64,000 nt of DNA, taken from Scolanthus callimorphus. Lineage: Eukaryota; Cnidaria; Anthozoa; Actiniaria; Edwardsiidae. This document shows, in pieces, positions 34,601-47,800 of this stretch (the stretch's first letter is position 1; each line of letters begins with the position of its first letter). The translations under genes were made by a program, and so were the position numbers. The stretch spans positions 21,289,854 through 21,353,853 of the forward strand of contig CM066913.1 in NCBI GenBank assembly GCA_033964015.1, in the 5' to 3' direction. The notes beneath the pieces were generated by a model, which saw nothing but the letters and a program-made list of their open reading frames with translations, ran no database searches and was not told where the DNA came from.

Positions 34601-37600
34601 CACATCTATGGCATACAAATGGTGTTACACTTGGCTGACACATTTCCTACATATCTATGGCATACGTATGGTCTAACCCTGGAATGTCACATTTCCTACT
34701 ATCTACGGCATACGCATGGTCTTACTCTGGGTTATCACATTTCCTACATATCTTTAGCATACAAATGGTGTTCCATTTGGCTGGCACATTTCCTACATAT
34801 CTATGGCATATGTATGGTCTTACTTTGGGTTGTTACATTTCCTGGATCTGTGACGCACTCCCCCTCCACATGTCTTGGAACAGCCACTGTATTCTCCCCA
34901 GTTTCCCCATGCACCATCAATCGTAGGAGGAAGACTGTCACCAACATCTTCACAAACGCCACTGATGCACCACTAGAAAGGGGAGAAGTAATGTTCAAAC
35001 AACGACTTATTATATTAATGTGGCACCGGTTTCCAGCAACAATAATGCTGAACTTGTTGACTGACAATCCAGATTTCTCAGGGCATTTGTCTGGCGTTTC
35101 TTTGCAAGATGGGCGCGGCGTATGATGTCTGCACAGCTGAGTGTTGTACGCGTGTTTTATGATTTCTTGCACTGTCTTAATGGGCATATGTAAACAATGA
35201 AAACAAAACATGAGCGAACGCACGTTGGGCATGGTTATCATAGAGCGGTTTTCACATGACTATTATAGTGAAATCAATCGCAAAGTAATTACATCATTTC
35301 TGAATAAAACGTATAAGCGTAATTGCAAAGTAATTGCGAATTACTCACGACAGCCATCTGAATTCCGCTCTATTGTCCTCCAAGCTGCGATCAGATTATT
35401 GTCCTTACACTTTAGTGTTTGACAAGATGAATGGCCTATTTCACATCGGATGAGCGACCCATTTCTATAATTATCCTATCTTGCCACCAATCCACAAATC
35501 TATCGCTTAAGATGATTGGCCCATCCCCCTTACTAGCTAGTTCGGGCCTATGGACTTCTTCAACCGTTATGTCTAGGTCTTATGTTAGATACAATTACTG
35601 TCTCCATTATACAGATTACGTCGACATGACTCGATTTTTTTTATCAGGAAGGGAGTTCAATACCAAATGCAGCACATAAACTAAATAGTTTCATGCAGCG
35701 TGAATGTGATACATGGATCGGCGTATCTTTATGTAAGATCAATGCTTCTACCTTTCTATTGCCGCAAGGTGTTCCGTCCACAGGAGGTATCCCTCTGGTG
35801 CTAATACAAACACTGCTTGAATAGCAATACAAAGTCCCGCAGTTGTTCTGAGAATTTAACGAGAAACGAATGTCACAGGTAAGAGCAGTCGATTGACCGA
35901 TCAGTTTCATGGGGTTTGTTATACAAGCCGCCACCTAAGTTGATACTACGTTGGTCTTTATGTAAATATATAACACCCATATTATTACTAGACCCACATA
36001 GCAAATTGAAAGTGGGAAATCCAATGTTCGCATGGTTGGATTTGTTAGAACTTAGATTGAGAAAGTTGAATACTTATTCAATGGAAAAGGGGAAGCTGCA
36101 AACCCCCAAAGTGACACATGCAGAAGAAATGCAGTTTTAATTTAAATCAACTATATACAATAACCTTTATAAGTTTGGAAATGGGAAAATTTACATTTGT
36201 ACCTGGCCAATAATGGCCAGCCGCACCAGAACCACCTTTTCTGATTGATAGATTGGCTGCCCCGATTATAAACAACGAAGATAGTCGTTCGGTCAACCGT
36301 GCGTAAACTCTCACAAGCTCTAATTATGTTTATTGCCACACAACATTAAAAAGCAAAGAGTAGGTAGCGTCTGGACTTATACGATGCTGAAAGCGTTAGT
36401 AAACATCCCGCTCGGGTTTGAACAATCAGCAATAGAAATAGAGTGTAGATAGGCATTAGAGTCTAGATAGTACAAGTTACCGTGGTGATTGGGCAAAGCT
36501 TGTAGCTGTTCCCGTACACAAACTTGCACTGCTGGTCATGATCAAACGTGTAGCCGGGTGGAAGACTGGGGAGCTCGTGAGTTACGTTTTTAGGTGGCCT
36601 ATTCTTGTAGCACCACGACGAGGCGTCATTGCTGCCAGTGAAAAGACGATTTATGGTCAGTTTAAAAAGCGGGCATTTCTTTTAGCTTAAATATCAATGT
36701 ATGCTCCTGGATATAAAGAGGTTGGGTCTTTCTTTGGGTACGGACAAGTATTGTATTCTGTGTTAGCTTTGTTCCTAGTTTCACTTGAAGTCTCTGGCCA
36801 TTTGTCTATATCGAATAACGTTTTCCAATCTCCAGTACCTATAGATGAACCCAAGAGTTCGCATTAACAGCTAAAGAAGTTGTCCCGCCAGTCAAACCAT
36901 TTCAAGAGACATCCAGGTCCTCACCTAAAGTTTTGCCTAGTTTTATCTGTCTTTCACCTTCACAAACTTGGCAAAACAGGGCAAGAATCTGATTGGCTGA
37001 GATAGTTTGAGTGGAAGAACAGAAAAACTAAAATCGCTGTTTCAAAAAGGGGAGGGGGAGGGCGATGCTGCAAGAAAATACAAAGTACACAATATGTGAT
37101 GTGATGGTGTTCTTTGGCGACAATTGAGTTCTTACAAAACTAAACTTAACTAAATCCAAAATTGCGCTTGTCACTAAACACATTTTCCTCATGAGAAAAT
37201 ACTTTCGCCAGGGCTACCACCATGGACGTGATCGTGGATGTGATCAGCCGAGCTGACCGCATGAAGGTTGTAAAGGAACGGCCGCGAATTAACCATACAA
37301 AAAACCAGTTGGCTACTAGGGGATCAGTGGCCTGCAAGACCAAGTGTTTATAGCATAGAGATCGATATGAAAGAATAAATATCGGATTAAGTGATAACAA
37401 ACCTAAAGATTGATTTGATCGTTTCTCTGCTGCATGAAGACCATTTGAAAGCGTTAGCTCCCGTTGCCTGCCCAGCACTCATGATATAACCATCACTACA
37501 GGCACCATAGTCGTGATCCACACCGAAACTGAAAATAACAGTCATTGAAGTCATTTACAAACCCGGGATTTTAGCCTGAATTTTCAGCCGTCTTTTCGTC

Positions 37601-40600
37601 TTTACACTCGGTGTGGGAAAGAACGACTGAAAGCCGACTTTGACAAAATGTACCCAGTAGTTGCGTGATTCTCAGGTTTTTGAGAGTGGATTCTGATTAA
37701 TCATTTCTTAACGACTAATCACCAATGCTGAACGTCCACTAGACGTTTTTGCAATAGTTCATGTGAAACAACTGTAAAAAATTTTTGCACATGACAGTGT
37801 GCTGATGCCGCTTCAAAGCACTAAGTAAGACAAATGTGGTCTCTACGAGCAGCGAAACTAAGCATTGCGTGGATTGTTTTCTAATTTGACAACTGACCAA
37901 TTTCTCCAAAATTGCATCGTGCGCGCTCAAATTCGACAGTTTGGAAAGGAGGCGTGCTTAAATCAACAAACGGCCTCCTCCAATTTTAAGTTCCTCGGAA
38001 CTATTTTCTTCCAATTTTTTTTCTTGGGACAAGCTGACCTCTCGGTGCGCAAAGGCTCTGCGAAATTCGCAGTTTCGTGAAGCAAAACCTAGATTTAATC
38101 ATCGTGCAAGTCAAACCCAGTTTACAGTTGACATAAAGATTTTCTGAGTCGATGAGAAAGTTGTTATGCTCAATTGCATTGTAGAGTCAATAAAAATCGT
38201 TCTGATTGGCTAATTGGAGGGCTGAAAATCAACTGGCAACACGGACACCTATTTTATAAACCAACCACAATATGCATAATGTTGTCTTACTTGTGAGCCA
38301 TTTCGTGCGCTACAGAAAATGCCGTAGAAACCCCGTGAGCATCATTGATACTGGAACCATAGTAGTAATTACAAGGAATACCATAGTTTGCAAGACCTGA
38401 AAAAAAATTAAACCTGAATATGAGCTAACATTACTAGGGTTTTCATAATTCTGCGAACTCCGAGGTAACAGTCAACCCATGCTTTAGCTTCGATGACACC
38501 ACGTAGCAACCACCGAGGTTGTGCAAAAAAAAACCTCCTGATAACCCGTAGGATGTACGTATAAGTCCGCCGGTCATAGCAGACTTTCGAGGAAATTGCG
38601 CATTTTAGTTCGCGCTATGAATGAATTTTCGTGCCCCTCGATTATTTGCCACGGAAAATGACATTTTAAAAAATGGATCAAATTGGAAGGTGAACAACGT
38701 GCGCATAGGAAAGGCTTTTGCTCAGTGGGTGCGATAAATGATATTTTTTTAGCTTACCCGCCGGCTTCTCTATTTATAAACGGGAGAGGGCCTGTTGGGC
38801 GAGGAAACGAAGAAAATAAGGGGGAGGGGGCGGTCTCCTCTTTCTTTCCCTTCAACAACCAACCAATAAGGAGACGAAGCAAGTACGACTTGCATTTGGT
38901 CGTGACCCAAAAGAACAGGAGCCACTGTGTTTTTATTTTTACTGTGCATTCTGATTGGCTGACAAAGCAAAGACCCAAGACGTCGACGAGTAGGAATGTC
39001 CGAGATAGTATACGAGAAAGTTTACTTTCGACAGTGCTCTAGAACCTAACATAATCAACATGAACACATCACTTTTACTCACCATCAAGGGTGCACTTGT
39101 TAGTACCACATATTTCCCTGAATAATTTCAATAAATATATGGTCAGTGGCGTAATGCAAATGTTCTCCTGTTGAAATAACTGTCCAATTTGGTATGATGA
39201 CATAAAAGGATATTTTTGGACTATAGCTCCCACCCCCAGCTTCACCACCCATCAGAAATGTCCTCATTTGGCTGATCCAGACAAGCAACAAGCAAAGGGC
39301 CAAGCACTCACCACTATTTTAGTTCGACATTCAACTATTCTATTTCATTTACTATTAAAAATCATCAATAAAATAAATAAAACTGGACCACCTAGCCTAA
39401 ATTTCAGCCGTCCCTTCGCTCTCGATCGTACCTGAATTGAGACTTCTGAATTTGCCTCGAGATTTTCTCATCCATTACATAATTTACCGACTCAAAATCG
39501 GTCAGTAGAATCTGATTGCCTTTTTCTGTAAGAAGTGTAGGCGAACGAGCCCATGACGTGTGCTCCCCCAGGAAAAAGAGTGCAGAGAAAACCACCAAAC
39601 CAGACAACAAGGCACCACAGCTGTTGAAGACGACGTGCGTTGTCTTGGAAATGTTGTTCAACTGAGCTGTTATTGCATAATGGATAAGAAAATCCCGCGT
39701 GGTGAACACAGACGTCTCCTCTCGCAAAGTAAGGTACGATCGAGAGCGAAGAGCGGCTGAAATTCAGGCTATTGTCCACCCCAGATTTGTGTAATTTTGA
39801 ATGACGCTAAAGTGGTCTACAAAAGTGTGCCACCGATGTCAAAATGTTTCTTTGATGACGTATTTTGTTTCAGTCAGAGCTTTTTCGTCAAATATCTAAC
39901 TTTACTAGGTAATAAAATCCTATATCGAACAAGCAAAAAATCGCTGGCACACTTTGGGATTCCACCTATTAAAACTCATTCAAAACTGGCATGGATGGTT
40001 TGTTTAACAGGGGCGGGGGGAGGGGTGTTTGACAGGGGTTTATTCAGGTTTTGAAATAGCTGTATGGCTTGTATGTCACATCAAGTCGGTGTAAGGAATC
40101 CACCTTGTAAGCAGTACAGCGTTGTCAAAGTGTCCAGCGGTGCCACTTGGTGTGTTAAAAGTCCTCATCCAAGCACTGAACACATCCAGGTAGCGCCCGG
40201 CAGAGGTGATACTATTCTGTTGGAAATTCAGCTCCGGCTAAGAAGATAACGAACAAAAAGCACACCTGAATTTTCATTGCGCGAGTGTTATAACCATAGC
40301 ACACAGATTGCTCATTGAGTGGCGAGGGGGCTTGCTCAGAATTCCAGAATTCTTTTTCCCGGGACCTTTGGAAGGGAGGTTAAAGGGAGGCTGTCACGCA
40401 ACTGCGCAGCTGTTCTGCGCATCTCAAAAGAAAGAAGTATCGTCCCGTAACGATGGCCAGCGAAGCCTGAAAACCACGAAAACAATCCGTTTAAATCTCG
40501 CTATTTCTCGATCCATCCGACCAAATGTTTACGTTTTACATATTCTTCAATAGTTTTCTGATAGGATGGTCTACATAGTTTTGCTCAGTGATCGTTCCTG

Positions 40601-41750
40601 GAGCATGCGCGTATCGTGACAGCCTCCCTTTAAGCAAGCTGCACCTTGGGACGTTGTGTAGGAGGATGGCATGATCCAAATGTCATGAAACGTCGGCAAC
40701 TTAGTGCTAGGTAATAGTTCTTGAAGCTTGGACCTCATTATATTATCACTATATTGGAAATTTTGATTAAAAGCCTGCGGGGAAAAATAATTTCAAAGAT
40801 TGATCTGACTTGAACATTTGATGACGTCACAATTGCAACTGGTTACGATGGCAACGAAATGACACTTACCCATAGCAAAAGCTGTGTAATTTCAGATCTA
40901 GTGATCTACAGTCGATGGTTGCTGGATAGTCAGTTTCCATACACAATATTTAGGGCAAATTTTCATTGTGATGAGCAGGCCGACCTATCCGCTGTCTACG
41001 CGGAAGTTTTTAACAAGACTCGTTTCTTCAGGAACTTATCTGACATTGCTATAAATTGTGCACTTACCTTGTCCGTCTCGATGAGAATTAGGTTAGTCAG
41101 CGTAAAAGTGCAATTGATGCCAATAGACTCGTGTCGGTAAAGCCGGTTAACCTAGGGAACAGAGAAACTCAGAAATCAGAGATCAATATACTTTTCTCAC
41201 GTTAATATCTTATAGTTATTAGGAAACAGAATTTGATAATAAGATTCGGCACATCTGCTTTAGTAAAGCTGCAACGTTTAGAAAGATCAAATTTTAATTT
41301 TCCAAACGTATTTTATTTAGTTCCACAAGAAATGTATAGACAAGAATATCAAAACGACGCTGGTTATTGCAACATGATCAATATTAAAAAAAACCACCTC
41401 GAGCAATATTGAATTCAAAACTTTGCAGTTTTTCTTGTGCAATGTTTTGAAGCTAATACTAGAATAACACTAGAATAATAGCTATTAGTCAAATCACACT
41501 AGTGGTCTATTATTAATGCTGCGCTCTGATTGGTGAGCTACTAGTAGGCTATAAGTTATAGCCTACTAGTAGCGAAAAGTGTCGGATTTGAAAGCCAGAA
41601 AATGGCAAATGACCAGAACAAAAACATTTTTTGGGCAATACAAATTGACCTACTAGTGTGATTTGACTAAAACAATTATTCCTCTCGCCCTCATGGCCTC
41701 TGAGTCAATAGCCCATTCGGCCTTCGGCCTCATGGGCTATTGACGTTACT

Positions 41751-41781
<31 letters not shown>

Positions 41782-41782
41782 G

Positions 41783-41816
<34 letters not shown>

Positions 41817-44800
41817 GTTGCAACAATCCGCGGCCATCTTCCGTGTATAGCACCTTAAACATTTTAATACGTTGATTATTATTTTCATGGGACTTGTCGG
41901 GATAGATTTGCGTGCCGTTTTTTTTTTCGTTTTGATTAACTGATGCAGAAAACTTTGGAACAACATCATGTTGACTGAATGAGATAACTCGAAAGAGAAA
42001 GAGAAATCGCCAAATAATGTTTAAGGGTGCGGTGGCCCTTCTATTTAATTGTAATCTAGATGCCTGCTGTAATACAGGCCTTTGCAGATACATGCATGCC
42101 CTGTGGGAGCGAATAGGCGTATGATACTTGTCAACAGTTCATAGAAAATCCCCTTATAGATAGACTCCTTGCAGGCATCTCATGGTTTTTCTGTGGCGGA
42201 AAACTTCGATCGACATCGCTGCCGCAAATGGCGACAGGAATTTATACCGCTTTCAGTTCACGTGCACTAAAATTGAAACAAATCACCTTCGTAATCAGAC
42301 GGGTGCACCTTTATGATGGTGATACTAAAGCGCAGTGGTCCTACCTACCATATTTGCAATTGCCAATACGTAATCCTTGCTAATGTTCCCATAATATTCT
42401 GTGGTTGGTTTATCTAGCGTCATCATTGCTTCGACTATTTTCTCGCCTCCAATGCTACGTCTAGCTCGAGACGTGTGCCGTTTATTTATTTTGAGGTCGG
42501 CATGATCTGAAAGCAGAGAAACTGTTATGTAATTATCGTCCATAAAATGTATTTAGTCATTGCTGTCATGGGAAGTATTGCTTTGGTTGGTGACTCAAGC
42601 AAAGCATCCCATTGTATTTCATGTTTAATGTTTCAATGTCCAATTTTCAAAGCAGCAGCTATTGAATCAAAATCACTTGTCATTTCAAAAGGCGTAGCCG
42701 AATCAGCTGATTCAGCCCGTTTCGGACATTTGAAGTTGGATTGATATAACGAGCAAAATCGGAGGACGTTTTTATAGCACAACAAAATAACTTGAATATC
42801 TGAACCAGTGGGGGATGGCAACGAGGCCTGGACCCGAGTTTAGATGATCGTTCCCAGTTGCTCAGCTGTCAATCAAACAGAGCCTTTGTAACTTGCGAAC
42901 TCTACTCTACACAACACTGAGAAGGCTGCACAAACCGAAATTCGAGGACTGATCATCGATTGAACTTTTGTATTTCTGTTCGTATGAATATTTGAAATTT
43001 TAATTGCATGCAAATAAAAGCCCAGGAGGAATAATTCAGTCTGTCGGGTCTGTTCTTCAGGTAAAGTTTGCTAGCGGGACACAACAAGAAGACGACCTAT
43101 GTTATCAGCCCCTGAGAAAAGCCAAATAGTGAAGAATTTTAAAGCAACAGGTCTCACATAAAGTTCAAATCTATACCATACCTACTTCTTTTAGTTACGA
43201 TTGAGGATTATTTAGATTTTTGCAGCCTGAAAGATTGAACCGGGAACCATGCTAAATAACTCACACTCGCTGCGTTTGGAACCAACCGCCGATGAGGCAA
43301 ACTTAACTAAAGATCGCTTTCCACTTGTGAGCCAAAATCAAGGCAAGACAAAACTTTCCTGCAGCCAGTCCTATCGTTCACGGACCACCTAAGTCATGAT
43401 GGCTAGATTTGAAACTCAAATAAAGATTCAGATGGCAGGGATTTGATCGAAATCCGCGTAGTTGTGAGTTTCAGTGAGTTGATACAGTCTGCTATGTGGT
43501 TCGTCACAATGAAAGGCCACAAACAGCTCTCTGAAACCTTTAAATAATATGGTTCCCTTCGCCGTCGATCAGCGCCAAAAGATAAAAAAGGCATATTCGG
43601 CCATAATTCATGCAACGCGCCCATGAGCATCAAATGAGAGAGACGAAGAAGTCGGCTATGGCTAGCCGAAGGCCTGACCGAGTTTGGCTGACAGTTCCGC
43701 AAACTTGGAACGATCATCATACACGAAAAAGCGGTAAGATCAAGGGTCGTTGCTATCCCCCCGTGATCTGAACCTTGAGCCGAACAGGCAAAGCAAACAG
43801 TTAATTTTAATTCATCAGTAGACACGATTATCATAATTCATGATGAATTATCATGATAATGATAATTTATAAATAATCCTATGTCATCATATAACATACC
43901 GGGAAAAACATACGCCGTGTGTATAACATAACCCGCGAAAAGGAGATCAGACCTATAGAGATTTCGTACATTATTTACCATAAAATATGATTTGCTATTC
44001 GTTTTTAAACAAGTTGTCTTCTTGTCAGGGGCGCCCAACGAGAGCGGACAGGCGCATAGCATCTTGAAATAGTGTTATTAGATTCAGAATTAGGTTTTTA
44101 TTCCCTAATAGTTTGTATATATTGTTTTAGGATTTGGTAGTCGAGAGTATAAGGAACCGAATAGTCTATAGTCCTCCTCGCAGCCCGTTCCAGGTGGCCT
44201 ATTTACCTGCATAATAATATACACGCAAAAATTTCTCGATTCTGATTGGTCGAGAGTAGTGCAATTTCAATGTAATTTCAGTGCAAAAAAATGTAATTTC
44301 AGTGCAAATTACAAATTTCTCGCTTTCTTATGGCTTATACAACAATGGATTTTGCGTACGAGCCAATCAAATGCGCGCTAGCTGAATCACGCCACTCGAT
44401 TCTGTTGAGCCAGCCAAGATGGAGATCGATTGCATGGAGGGAGAAAAATCGGTTTCTTTTCATGAAATTCATCTTCCGAAACTTGTGGAAAGCAAAATGT
44501 GAATTCCTTATGGACTTAAGCAAGACTTGTTTTAGTTTGGGTTCTTTGTTATGGAAGGAAATGAAGGAAAATCTTCGTTGACTGTGAATCTAGCGGGAAA
44601 AATGAAGTGCACAAGTCTACACGAAAGCACTTGATACGGAAAGATTCCCGGGGTCAAATTCCTGTAAAACTTCGTTTTTTAGCTGTTACAAGAAAGTTTA
44701 CACAAGAGCTAAGACTTCAGGTATGTCTTCTGTGGAGGCTATGTTTACCTGGACAATATTTTGCTTGTTTTGGTTGACCGAACACAAACAATTATTTTGG

Positions 44801-47800
44801 TAATATTCAAAATCAATTCAAAATCAAAACTGAAAGAAACCTACCAGTAAATTCAGGCGCTGATATGTTATTTTACCTTGGAATCGGAAATAAATTTGAT
44901 GATTGACAAAACAGAATTCCACCTGTTCCTTTTAAATGAAATTGTTGTGTCAAGTTCATTTTATTCAAACTTGTCAAGTTAGGTTTTGTAAACTTTGCTC
45001 GTTTGTCTGGCATGCGTTCGGTGCATAATGTGGCCGCTTGAAACATGTCTTTCTCTGAAAATTTTTGCAGGTATATTATTAATAAGTAATCATACGACTT
45101 TTCTCGTGCAATTTGAAATTAATTTGCACTTGTGAGTTTTTCAAAAAGCTCAAATTGCACTCGCCCTAACGGGCTCGTGCAATTTTGATACTTTTTGAAA
45201 AACTCACTCGTGCAAATTAATTTCAAATTGCACTCGAAGTCGTATGATTACCTATACGAATTTGCCAAAAATTTCGCAAATTCCCTGTTTTTATGCAGTC
45301 CAAAAATCCTGGATACACATAGCAGAAGAAACATCACGAACAAAAGCTGAAGGTGTCGAGAGGACCGAGCAGATATTTTACCGAAAAATGCTGTTGGGTG
45401 CCCCTGTCTCATTTGAAGGTTACTTTTGGGAATGGGTAACTTTGGGAATAGGTCTTTGGGAATGGGTAACTTTGGGAATTTGGTATACGAGTCAACATAA
45501 TACACATTAGTAAAACATTAACATAAAGTCAAACATTTCCAAGTCCTTAGTATTCTCGTACTCAGATGGTGGCGGCCATTTGTTGGAGCTTTCGCTGAAA
45601 GGTCTTTCTCTAAATGGCTCTGTATTAAATCTCGCGCATGCGTCACTGGCTGTCACCAGAGCCTCTCTCGCGAGGTAACAAGTCGGGGATCTCTGGATTC
45701 GAGAATAAGTCCTTAAAGGGAGCCTGTGATGATACGCGCATGCTCCATCCTATCAGATAATTAGTTATAAACATGTGAAGCTAAAATCAATGGTCCGATG
45801 TATGGGGAAATAGCGAGATTATATAAGATTTGTTTTCGATGATTGGAGAGATGCGCAGAACAGCTGCGCAATTGCGTGAGGCTCCCTTTAAGATTTGGTA
45901 TACTAGTCGACATAAAACACATCAGCAAAAATCAACACAAACACGATTTACACGAGTACGTCTCCTCAGTATATAGCACCCACCTCTGATTGGATCCGTA
46001 TAACGCTTATAACGCGACCTCAAACTTCTTTTAGTAATGACGTGATGTAGAGGTCCTTCTAGGGACATTTTGGCCCTAACGTCATGCGGCAGTGGCTCGA
46101 TCCTGTATTCGTGCCCTCTACTGAAAATAGCCCCGCTCTTAAACATGAAACGGAAAGAAAAAAAATCAGTTAGAGGACCGGGACATATCTCGTTGTAATA
46201 GAATTCGTTGCTATGCACGGGCTTCCTGTGGCATGAAAACGCGCGCGCGAATCACAAAAAGGCGGGAAACCGCGCTGTTGTTGAAGCACAAATATGTTTC
46301 TGTCTTATGATAGAAGAGCGGATCATTTTAATTTTCCCTTGCACGAACCCAACCAAAATATATCCAACATCGTAAGTACTCCCCCGAGTTCTACTTTGGC
46401 ATCTACTTCTACTTAATTCTAATTCTATAGTAAATAATGTTTACTTTTCCATCGATGTATTTTATTTGTAGCCGCTATTTGGTCTGACAGGCGTCGCAAA
46501 ATCAATCTGATTTTCCTGTTTGATTGTGCAAAACAAATTAGGTGAGTCTTGGTATCAATATATTTTCAAACATTCCTAAAAAAATCTGGTACTCTGAAAT
46601 TAGTACCAATGACTGTGTAATAGTTGCTTACAAATAAAGATTAAAAACCGCTAAAATTAATAATGCTATTTCCGACGTTTCGAGGCTACTGCCTCTTCAT
46701 CAGGGAAAAGTGAGTTGCTCGCTTTTCCCTGATGAAGAGTCAGTAGCCTCGAAACGTCGGAAATAGCATTATTAATTTTAGCGCTTTTTTAATCTTTATT
46801 TGTAAACTTGTACTCATCAAGCGCTACGCAGAAACTCCATACTCAATATAGTACAATTTAATTAACTGTAATAGTTGCTTAAGCCTAACGTACGATAATA
46901 AACAAAAATGATTCTAAGGTTTGGCTTAGGTTAACGAATCACTACATTCTCGGTAAAGCAACTCGGCCTTAACATACTTCAGCGCCACAAAGTATTTATA
47001 CTTTTTGTTGGCGTGACAAGTTAAAAATAAGAACCTAAACACAGGACGTTGTTATATTTTATAGCACCATAATTTCTAGTCCTACACATTCCCCAACTTT
47101 TCAGAGTAACAATAACAAAACAGCGGCTACATGCATGCATGGGGCCTCTCCGTCACTTCTCAGCATTTGTCAGGCCGTTGCTCCTGCGAATACGCAAAAA
47201 AGCAAAACCAGGGCTCCCACTCACCTTGAAAAGTCAGGGAAATCTGAAAATTTCTAAAAATTCTGGGAATTTTGAAAAAGGTCAGGGAATTTTACAAAAC
47301 AGCTCAAAGTCATGGAAAAGTCAGGAAAATTTACTTTTGAGCCGCTATGTTTGTTGTATTTTTGAGGCAACAGTAGCAAAAGACACTTCGATTTTAAGTA
47401 AAATCCTTTATGCAGATGTAAGGGAAAAGTCAGGGAATTTTGCGTTGGTGATAGAGTGGGAACCCTGAAAACAGGAAACGGCGTACTTAAACATTTTCAG
47501 GTATTTTTCCTCTTAAAGAACAATTCGAAGATATCCGTGTGGTCGACATTCATGGTGCTCATTCAGTAAGCCCCGCGGCTCATCCCGCATTTAGCCCTGT
47601 GGGCAGGCAACTGCATTATCGCTCGGCTCTTAAAAGATAAAATGAGTCCAGTAGTGATAAAAGCTAAACTGGCGACATGAATCTTCTGGTTCTAACAATC
47701 CTTGACGCCAGCTGCTTATTGCCGAGATTACCCGCCCATCCCAACAAGAAAAGACAATATCATCCGCTTTACGCACGACGCACCCATACAAATCAGTGGA

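Noticed and set aside
34481..35125. 214-aa open frame on the plus strand
   Set aside because: It reads through the minisatellite and the antisense of ADAMTS exon 14. Its [12 protein letters not shown] periodicity is the repeat itself.
40645..40733. Extension of catalytic exon 7 ([12 protein letters not shown]...)
   Set aside because: Using donor GTGCAG at 40644 gives an in-frame stop on joining to exon 8, and the extra residues do not fit the reprolysin spacing.
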